Below are positions 1 through 5,259 of a stretch of 18,378 nt of DNA, piece by piece (position 1 is the stretch's first letter; every line of letters starts with the position of its first letter). The DNA lies in contig DGVV01000023.1 of assembly GCA_002395085.1 (NCBI GenBank), positions 17,311 to 35,688 on the forward strand, written 5' to 3'. The notes beneath the pieces are model-generated. The model had not been told where the DNA came from. It worked only from the letters and a program-made list of their open reading frames with translations, and made no database searches. The stretch comes from Ruminococcus sp. UBA4275. GTDB taxonomy: Bacteria > Bacillota > Clostridia > Oscillospirales > Ruminococcaceae. The position numbers were made by a program, and so were the translations under genes.

Positions 1-180
1 TCTTGGATGTTGTGGTCTTGGATGTGGTGGTCTTGGGTGTGGTGGTTTTGGAAGTGGTAGTCTTGGATGTGGTGGTCTTGGATGTGGTGGTCTTGGATGT
101 TGTAGTCTTGGATGTGGTGGTCTTGGATGTGGTAGTCTTGGATGTGGTGGTCTTGGAAGTAGTGGTTTTGGATGCGGCGG
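1..180 (-). repeat. 15-bp tandem repeat, 12 contiguous units, coding for KTTTS
   Basis: On the plus strand the array reads as units of the type TCTTGGATGTGGTGG with no spacers, filling positions 1-180 exactly and possibly continuing beyond the edge. Most variation between units is at third codon positions of the minus-strand reading (for example ACC/ACT/ACA for Thr and AAG/AAA for Lys). This suggests selection on the pentapeptide rather than very recent expansion. The last unit in genome order (first in the protein) is the most diverged, encoding K-T-A-A-S. Confidence 0.95.
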
Positions 181-379
181 TCTTGGAAACCGCAGTTGTG
201 GTCAGGGCTGTGGTTATCAGGGGCGCTGTTGTCGTGACGGCAGCCGCAGCCTCCGGTTCATCTGCCTGCACCGATGCCGCCTGCACGAGAACGGTTTCCG
301 AAGGGAACACAGGCGTACCGGCAAGCAGCACTGCGCCGCTGAGCAGCACAGCGGCTGCTTTCTGGATCAACTTTTGCAT
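1..379 (-). CDS. Secreted Lys/Thr-repeat (KTTTS) protein, C-terminus cut by window edge
   Basis: Read on the minus strand from ATG at 379; 126 codons are visible with no stop before the edge. The start has a good ribosome binding site (AGAAAGGA, 7 nt upstream). The protein opens with a Sec-type signal peptide: K3 and K7, a hydrophobic core at about residues 8-25, and an A-x-A type cleavage region near residues 34-39. A short Ala/Thr stretch follows, and from about residue 66 a pentapeptide repeat K-T-T-T-S (once P for S, once T-A-A-S) continues to the edge. The ATG lies one base after the stop of the upstream ATP-grasp gene, so the two are surely co-transcribed. Such Thr-rich stretches are typical extracellular linkers or stalks in Ruminococcus-like bacteria, so a catalytic or binding domain may follow outside the window. 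Alternatively the repeat is itself a substrate of the ligases upstream (inference). No function can be assigned from the visible part. Confidence 0.8.
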   Translation of the reverse strand, partial: MQKLIQKAAAVLLSGAVLLAGTPVFPSETVLVQAASVQADEPEAAAAVTTTAPLITTALTTTAVSKTAASKTTTSKTTTSKTTTSKTTTSKTTTSKTTTSKTTTSKTTTSKTTTPKTTTSKTTTSK

Positions 380-380
380 T

Positions 381-1205
381 TCAATATCCTTTCTTCCGGC
401 AAACATACCGGATCAGATCTCGCGCGGGATTCAGTGCCGTCTCCTGATAAAGCATCCGGCATCCGACGGCATCTTCAATTTCACCGAGGACATAGCAGCC
501 ATCCGGTGCGCGCAGCAGATCCACACCGGCGAAATCCAGCGGCAGAATCTCCGTGATCTGCCGGACCAGCGCTGCGGCACAGGCATCGGGCTGTACTGCC
601 TGCACCCTGCCGCCGAGGGAGAAATTGCTGCGGAAATCGGTATCGGAGGTGCGGAGAATCGCACTGTAGATTTCGCTGCCAAGCACGTAGATGCGCATAT
701 CCCAGCCAGTGCGGACAGGCTTTTGCAGCAGAAACGGTCTTGGTGTTTGCTGCACATACGCCTCCAGCGCGGCGGAATCTGCGAGCCATGTGACGCCTTC
801 GCCGCCGTGACCGTCATCCGGCTTTGCGACAAGCGGCAGCGGGAGATCGGGCAGGGGATCATCTGTGCCGATCTGCCATGTCTCCGCCATCGGGATACCG
901 TGCTGCAAGCCAAGAATCTGATATGTCCGGAATTTGCTGCCGGTGACAGCAGTAACCCGCGCACTATTATATACGGGAATCCGGAGTATTTCCTCACAAT
1001 ATTCCGAAAATTTTTTATATCGGCTGCGGTTCAGGACGAGATCCGGTTTCGCATCGGCAAAAAATTCCTCCGGCGATTGATCCGCCTGCACAGCACAGAG
1101 CCGGAGAGACACGCCCTCCAGCTCTGCATTCTGACATAATTCCCGGATAAACCACGTATTGCGCCGGATGTCTTCCGGAGCATAAAGCAGCAGACCGTTT
1201 CTCAT
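381..1205 (-). CDS. ATP-grasp (RimK-like) ligase, second of a tandem pair
   Basis: 274 residues if started at ATG 1205, chosen because it forms an ATGA overlap with the stop of the preceding ligase; an in-frame start at 1238 would add 11 residues inside that gene. ATP-grasp enzymes join a carboxylate to an amine or thiol through an acyl-phosphate. The glycine-rich nucleotide loop K-P-D-D-G-H-G-G-E-G is at residues 128-137, and the RimK-like stretch D-M-R-I-Y-V-L-G-S-E at 169-178 is followed by F-R-S-N-F at 191-195. The usual C-terminal metal-binding E-x-N is replaced by G-E-I-E-D-A-V-G (241-248). I recall this variant from other clostridial ATP-grasp proteins, but here it may mean a different metal set or substrate. 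No signal peptide or membrane segment is seen, so it should act in the cytoplasm. The substrate is unknown. It sits between a paralogous ligase and the KTTTS-repeat secreted protein. Confidence 0.85.
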   Translation of the reverse strand: MRNGLLLYAPEDIRRNTWFIRELCQNAELEGVSLRLCAVQADQSPEEFFADAKPDLVLNRSRYKKFSEYCEEILRIPVYNSARVTAVTGSKFRTYQILGLQHGIPMAETWQIGTDDPLPDLPLPLVAKPDDGHGGEGVTWLADSAALEAYVQQTPRPFLLQKPVRTGWDMRIYVLGSEIYSAILRTSDTDFRSNFSLGGRVQAVQPDACAAALVRQITEILPLDFAGVDLLRAPDGCYVLGEIEDAVGCRMLYQETALNPARDLIRYVCRKKGY

Positions 1206-2092
1206 TCGGCAGTTTTGATCTGGCTGCGGATGTGCCACATGATATTGGTAGCGGGGTTGATGCCGCAGGTGTCGATGGTACTCTGAAGCTGCGGATTGGA
1301 ATTGACCTCGCAGACATAGCGCTCGTCGTCGTTTTTGCCAAGCAGAATGTCAACCCCTGCGAAATCCAGACCCAGCGCGGCTGCTGCATCGACAGCGAGT
1401 TTCTCCTCCAGCGGGGTGATGGCGCGTGCAGATGCCGTAGCACCCTGACCGATATTCGAGCGGAATTCATGCGCGCTGGCTGCATGACGCTCCATTGCGC
1501 AGATTGCCTTGCCGCCGACGACGGTCACGCGAAGATCTTTGCCGTGGCTGGCAGAGATGAAGCGCTGGAACAGGCAGTCATGCTCACCGATATGTGTGAG
1601 AATGCGCTCTGCCTCGCGGATATTGTTTGCAAGATGAACCTGCACGCCGAAGCTGCCTTTATTCTCCTTGATGATCAACGGCCAGCCGAGAATCTTGGCT
1701 GCCTGCTCTGCGGATGTCGGATTGCGCTTGCAGCCGGGGAAGCAGATCGGGGCAGGAATGGTATCAGGGGTGGGGATGCCGGCTTCTGCGAGCTTCAGTG
1801 CGGTTTCCATTTTGTCATCCGCAAGCTGGATTGCCCGTGCAGAATTGAACAGGCGCAGACCGGAAAGCTCCATCGTACGGGCAAGGAGAACATCCTTATC
1901 CCAGAAAAGGACGAAGCTCGGCTTCGGCTCTTTCGCGATGCTGCCGACAATGGTCGGGCGCTGATCGGAAGTCCACTTGGAGAAGTGAAGACCTGCCTTC
2001 TCGCCGGATTCTTCCAGAACCTTGTACAGCGAATTGAACTTCGCCGGATTGAAGTAGCTGTTGACAATCAGCCAGCCGTTGTAGATTTCCAT
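1202..2092 (-). CDS. RimK-like ATP-grasp ligase, first of a tandem pair
   Basis: 296 residues from ATG 2092, preceded by GGAGG with a 7-nt spacer. It fits the RimK/alpha-L-glutamate ligase branch of the ATP-grasp superfamily, whose members add glutamate or other amino acids to peptides, proteins or cofactors using ATP. Visible motifs: the ATP-binding K-E-N-K-G-S-F-G-V loop (142-150); K185-D-L-R-V-T-V-V-G-G-K; M200-E-R-H and F-R-S-N-I (210-214), the RimK signature region; and C-E-V-N-S-N-P (261-267), carrying the canonical metal-binding Glu and Asn. The N-terminal ~90 residues form the pre-ATP-grasp region. It is the first gene of an operon with a strong promoter at 2160-2188 and overlaps the second ligase by 4 bp. 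The acceptor cannot be deduced; ribosomal protein S6 (true RimK) is not implied by the context. Confidence 0.88.
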   Translation of the reverse strand: MEIYNGWLIVNSYFNPAKFNSLYKVLEESGEKAGLHFSKWTSDQRPTIVGSIAKEPKPSFVLFWDKDVLLARTMELSGLRLFNSARAIQLADDKMETALKLAEAGIPTPDTIPAPICFPGCKRNPTSAEQAAKILGWPLIIKENKGSFGVQVHLANNIREAERILTHIGEHDCLFQRFISASHGKDLRVTVVGGKAICAMERHAASAHEFRSNIGQGATASARAITPLEEKLAVDAAAALGLDFAGVDILLGKNDDERYVCEVNSNPQLQSTIDTCGINPATNIMWHIRSQIKTAE

Positions 2093-2120
2093 TATAATTC
2101 CTCCAGATGATTTCGGTACA

Positions 2121-2154
2121 GGAACGGTGCTGCATGGCAGTACACCGCTGTTCC
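2121..2154 (-). promoter_or_regulatory. Hairpin at the 5' end of the ATP-grasp operon transcript
   Basis: On the minus strand, GGAAC / GGTG / CTGC pair with GCAG / CACC / GTTCC around a 3-base CAT loop. This gives 13 base pairs with two small bulges on the 5' side. The predicted transcription start (about 7 nt past the -10 box at 2160-2165) falls right at the base of this hairpin, so it would form the very 5' end of the mRNA, 17 nt before the GGAGG. No U-tract follows, so it is not an intrinsic terminator. It may stabilise the transcript or be a regulatory leader; which one is unknown. Confidence 0.5.
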
Positions 2155-2159
2155 TTTCT

Positions 2160-2188
2160 ATTTTACTACATTACTGCGAAAAAGTCAA
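2160..2188 (-). promoter_or_regulatory. Sigma-A type promoter of the ATP-grasp/KTTTS operon
   Basis: On the minus strand there is TTGACT (2183-2188), exactly 17 bp, then TAAAAT (2160-2165): five of six matches to each consensus box with ideal spacing. The -35 overlaps the last codons of the upstream zinc-ribbon gene. The three downstream genes are therefore likely a separate transcription unit even though all genes point the same way. Confidence 0.75.
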
Positions 2189-2847
2189 CCGAAAATGATC
2201 AGGAGCAGGATAATAATGCCGATGATGCCGGAATTGATCATACCGGCGATGTGGCAGGGCTTTGCAATCTGCATCCGGCGATCTTTATTCTGACGCCACA
2301 TTTTCCGCCCGTAAAAGGGAACAATCAGCGATTTGATGAGGTCTTTGCGATCCAGCTTGGCGGTGCGGTCACGTACCAGCATCTGGGCACGGCGGACTGC
2401 TTCCGGATTCAGGACATACTGGCAGTTCACGCAGACGCTTGCGCCATCCTGAATTTCGTTGCCGCAGTTGGTGCAGTGAACCGCACCGATGGTCTGGAAG
2501 CGGTAATTGCGGGGCGTGATGGGCTGGCTGTAATCCGGTTCAGGCGGCGCACCGGTGATGACGCGCAGAAAGCGGCGGATCTTCATGGCAGTTTCCTGCT
2601 GCTGCTGCTGTTCATGAATGCTCATCTGGGTCTGGCGGAATGCCTGCGGATTCATCACGTAGTTACAGTTCACGCAGACAACTGCATTCTTCGGCATGGG
2701 GCTGCCGCAGTCACGGCAGTACATGACATTGGAATTGGTGGAGAGCGGTTTGGGCTGCATGACCGGATCGCTCAGCGGATCATTCTGCTGCTGAGTCGGC
2801 ACCGGCTGCGGCGCCTGCTGAAACTGCATATTCTGAAAATCGCTCAA
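2185..2847 (-). CDS. Double zinc-ribbon protein with C-terminal membrane anchor
   Basis: 220 residues if started at TTG 2847, which has GGAGGG (2854-2859) six bases upstream. The longer reading from 2928 has no such site and its extra 27 residues read poorly. The first ~40 residues are Gln/Pro-rich and disordered. Two zinc ribbons follow: C44-x2-C47...C58-x2-C61 and C125-x2-C128...C139-x2-C142, each followed by a similar (N/Q)YV(M/L)NP motif, so they look like an internal duplication. A Gln run lies between them (about 80-84). A hydrophobic helix closes the protein (about 199-220), placing the ribbons in the cytoplasm as a tail-anchored protein (inference). Zinc-ribbon/TM proteins of this kind are common in Firmicutes without known function. 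The upstream neighbour is a decayed gene. Confidence 0.78.
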   Translation of the reverse strand: MSDFQNMQFQQAPQPVPTQQQNDPLSDPVMQPKPLSTNSNVMYCRDCGSPMPKNAVVCVNCNYVMNPQAFRQTQMSIHEQQQQQETAMKIRRFLRVITGAPPEPDYSQPITPRNYRFQTIGAVHCTNCGNEIQDGASVCVNCQYVLNPEAVRRAQMLVRDRTAKLDRKDLIKSLIVPFYGRKMWRQNKDRRMQIAKPCHIAGMINSGIIGIIILLLIIFG

Positions 2848-3656
2848 GGGAAACCCTCCGTTTCGGATTGAAGTGGATAGCAGCCTGTGATCGTGCCGCG
2901 GAGATTGTTGATCCTGCGGGAAGACCATTGCTCCTCGGCGGTTAGCTGGTGCAGATCGCTGAGGGGCGCAGAGCTGAAAAGTGTGTAGACCGGTTTGCCG
3001 CTGCCATCGCAGACAAGCGCGAAATACACTCTGCCTTTTTGAATATCGGAATAATAGTAGGAAAGCCGCTCAGATTCAGGGGACAGCGGCGTATTTGCAT
3101 CACAGCGGCAGATGCCGGTGTGAAATGCGCCGGCGTACCCTGCTGTGCCGGATCCGCCAGTGCGGTTTCCGCGGCTGTATGGATGGAATGTGCGCCAAGA
3201 TTCCCGAATCTGATGTATCTGACCGCGGTTTGTTCATTGGCGAAGAAAATACAGCGCAGGAAAAGTTCAGTGCCAGCATCAGCACCGCAAGATAACCGCG
3301 CACACGCGAACCGTGTTCGGCTTTTTCGTTCAGATTCAAAGCCGCACCGACGGAATCGTCTGCCGGTTTTTGCGGGCATTCGCGGAATATGCTGCCGTAC
3401 CGATCAGGATCGGAATGCAAAGCGGAAAGATCAGGAAAGCCAGTAGGATCATAGCGGCTGCATTGTTTGCGATTTGCCTGCGGAGCTTCTGATCATGCAC
3501 ATTCATCTCTGTCATTGCCCGCCGCTGCGCTGCATCCGGCAAATGCGCAGAAAACAATACTTGTGATGCGGTGCGTCCGCAGCCGCCGGGCATAGAGCGC
3601 ATCTGAAACAGCCTGCTGCTCCGGTGTGACCTGACACAGTGCATGGATGTCCGCGG
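2844..3656 (-). pseudogene. Frameshifted remnant of a membrane-protein gene
   Basis: No single frame stays open, but protein-like segments follow one another on the minus strand in changing frames: a charged piece with T-P-E-Q-Q and a hydrophobic I-T-S-I-V-F-C stretch (about 3657-3540); N-N-A-A-A-M-I-L-L-A-F-L-I-F with a long hydrophobic helix (about 3515-3400); G-Y-L-A-V-L-M-L-A-L-N-F (about 3300-3240); A-N-E-Q-T-A-V-R-Y-I-R-F (about 3240-3180); and a soluble tail containing Y-F-A-L-V-C-D-G-S-G-K-P-V-Y (about 3030-2980), ending with a stop at 2844. At least four frame changes would be needed, so this looks like one decayed polytopic membrane protein with a C-terminal soluble part, between the permease and the zinc-ribbon gene. 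Boundaries are approximate. Sequencing indels are the alternative, but four in 800 bp with clean genes on both sides makes decay likelier. No family was recognised. Confidence 0.55.
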
Positions 3657-4976
3657 TTACGGCTCCTTATTCTCTTTCCCTGCCGGATGGAATTCAGTCA
3701 GCTCATCCGGCGTCACAATCTCATAGACCTGTTCTTTCGGAATCGTTTTGGCGCTGTGGAGTTCATTGGTCAGATAGCTTTCGGTATCTTCCGGCAATCC
3801 TTTTTTCGCGAGACGTCCCTTGATGAAGTCAGAAAGCAGGGTATAGACCGCCGCGAACATCGGGACGAAGGCAACCATGCCGATGAAGCCCATCATGCCG
3901 CCGCCGATTGTGATGGCAAAGAGAATCCAGAACATCGGCAGACCGAGGGTATCACCGAGGATTTTCGGGCCGAGAATGTTGCCGTCAAACTGCTGCAAAA
4001 CAAGAATGAAGATCACAAACGGGATCACCTTGCGCGGTTCAGAGAGCAGAATCAGCAAACCGCTTGGGACTGCACCGAGAATCGGGCCGAAGAACGGGAT
4101 GATATTGGTCACGCCGACGAGAATGGAAATCAGCGTGGAATAAGGCATTTTCAGAATGGTCATGCCGATGAAGCACAGCAGACCGATGATGAGTGAATCG
4201 ACCGTTTTGCCGGAGAGAAAATGCATGAAGGTGTAGCTGACGTGCGAACCCATCCGCAGGAAATTATGGACGTGTTCCTCCGGCAGGAAGGCGTAGAGAA
4301 ACTTGCGTGCCTGTGCCTGATAGCGCTCTTTATTATATAGTACATAGATTGCCATAATCAGACCCAGCAGGAAATTCATGACCCAGTTCACGACGGAGAT
4401 TGCGCCGGTGGTAAGGGTGGTGAGGATGCCTGCGCCGCCTGTCGCAAGACTGTCCAGCTTGGGCTCAAACTGATCCGCGAAGCTGTTGACGGCGGTTTGC
4501 GCATTATTCCAGACTGTCATCAGTGCGGAATAGATCTGCGGCTGTTCTTTTTCAAAGTTCGCGATGTGTTTGTTGATCCAGTCGGTCATACTGGTGAGGT
4601 AATCCGGCAGATTGACAAGCAGATTCTTGATGGAACTGATCAGTTCCGGCACGATTGACATGACCAGACCCGTAATGCCCAGCAGAATGATGATCATGGT
4701 GGCGGTGACTGAGAGTGCGCGCCGCAGCCGGGGATGCGGTGTCTTGCGGTCTGTGAGACGGGAGATGTATTTTTCCAGCCAATTTTGCAGCGGAGAGAAC
4801 AGATAGGCAATCACAAGACCGGTGAGAACCGGCGCAAGCACGGAGACCGCCTTTTTGAAGACTCCGACAAGGGATGTCCAGCGCAGTGCTGCCAGTGCAA
4901 TCAGGGCGCAGATGGTAAAGACCCAGATCGCCGTCATGGCATAGCCGCGCTGCTTGTCATTCAGACGAAATTTCAT
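3657..4976 (-). CDS. AI-2E family transporter (permease-like membrane protein)
   Basis: 439 residues from ATG 4976; AAGGA lies about 14 nt upstream, rather far but the best available. The architecture fits the AI-2E transporter family (PF01594: YtvI, PerM, TqsA). Paired hydrophobic helices lie near residues 14-32 and 43-62, another at about 91-110, then a long soluble segment (about 112-190), then a cluster of helices from about 195 to 390. The family hallmark is visible as G-V-T-N-I-I-P-F-F-G-P-I-L-G (288-301), followed by D331-G-N-I-L-G-P-K-I-L-G. Some members export autoinducer-2, others are Na+/H+ antiporters or of unknown substrate, so the substrate cannot be given. The C-terminal ~50 residues are charged and probably cytoplasmic. 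It is the first gene of the minus-strand series and diverges from the helicase gene. Confidence 0.92.
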   Translation of the reverse strand: MKFRLNDKQRGYAMTAIWVFTICALIALAALRWTSLVGVFKKAVSVLAPVLTGLVIAYLFSPLQNWLEKYISRLTDRKTPHPRLRRALSVTATMIIILLGITGLVMSIVPELISSIKNLLVNLPDYLTSMTDWINKHIANFEKEQPQIYSALMTVWNNAQTAVNSFADQFEPKLDSLATGGAGILTTLTTGAISVVNWVMNFLLGLIMAIYVLYNKERYQAQARKFLYAFLPEEHVHNFLRMGSHVSYTFMHFLSGKTVDSLIIGLLCFIGMTILKMPYSTLISILVGVTNIIPFFGPILGAVPSGLLILLSEPRKVIPFVIFILVLQQFDGNILGPKILGDTLGLPMFWILFAITIGGGMMGFIGMVAFVPMFAAVYTLLSDFIKGRLAKKGLPEDTESYLTNELHSAKTIPKEQVYEIVTPDELTEFHPAGKENKEP

Positions 4977-5031
4977 AATAATTGTACGCTTCCTTTCAAG
5001 GGTTGCTTCCTGCTCATGTTATTCTATGATA

Positions 5032-5060
5032 ATTATACAGTAAATCCGTGAAAAAAGGAA
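5032..5060 (-). promoter_or_regulatory. Possible promoter for the AI-2E-family gene
   Basis: On the minus strand a perfect TATAAT lies at 5032-5037, about 55 bp before the ATG. Seventeen bp upstream of it is only TTCCTT (5055-5060), a poor -35, so the call rests on the -10 alone and its position between the divergent genes. Confidence 0.35.
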
Positions 5061-5101
5061 GTGTTTTTTTAAATTTTAAGAAAAGAATCATGAAAAGAAC
5101 A

Positions 5102-5115
5102 CGAACAGACGTTCT
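5102..5115. promoter_or_regulatory. LexA (SOS) box of the Bacillus/Clostridia type
   Basis: The sequence CGAACAGACGTTCT matches the Gram-positive LexA/DinR consensus CGAACRNRYGTTYC at 13 of 14 positions. It contains the intact inverted repeat GAAC-N4-GTTC. It sits in the AT-rich gap between the AI-2E gene and the UvrD/PcrA helicase, about 145 bp upstream of the helicase start. A TATCAT hexamer (5115-5120) abuts it and could be the -10 of a LexA-blocked plus-strand promoter, although its -35 is poor. The better plus-strand promoter is 47 bp downstream of the box. Confidence 0.65.
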
Positions 5116-5161
5116 ATCATTGGGGAAATATGAAAAAAATCGAAAAATTTTGCTTTAGGAC

Positions 5162-5190
5162 TTTTCATTTCCGAAGTTTTATGCTATAAT
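5162..5190 (+). promoter_or_regulatory. Sigma-A promoter with extended -10 for the helicase operon
   Basis: TTTTCA (5162-5167), exactly 17 bp, then a perfect TATAAT (5185-5190) preceded by TG-N (5182-5184), an extended -10. The predicted start is near 5197, giving a 5' untranslated region of about 63 nt to ATG 5260 but leaving no room for a binding site before the alternative ATG at 5212. Confidence 0.75.
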
Positions 5191-5259
5191 AACACTGTAT
5201 TATCAGATAGTATGGTCTGTGCTTTCAGACCGGCAGAAAGGAACGAACCGGATTATACC

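Noticed and set aside
1..180. CRISPR-like array
   Set aside because: Units are directly contiguous with no unique spacers and encode a pentapeptide.
3..1139. 378-codon plus-strand ORF beginning with a V/L/D repeat
   Set aside because: Antisense shadow of the KTTTS repeat gene and the second ATP-grasp gene; no binding site, and the low-complexity start is the reverse of the coding repeat.
1..1205. Calling the ATP-grasp operon a graspetide biosynthetic cluster
   Set aside because: The visible repeat has no Asp/Glu acceptors, the partner has a Sec signal peptide, and its C-terminus is not in the window; kept only as a hypothesis.
1232..2110. 292-codon plus-strand ORF
   Set aside because: Opposite to a clear ATP-grasp gene; no recognisable motif.
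2949..3446. 165-codon plus-strand ORF from GTG 2949 across the decayed region
   Set aside because: No binding site and Arg/Cys-rich shadow composition; minus-strand fragments look more protein-like and fit the direction of both neighbours.
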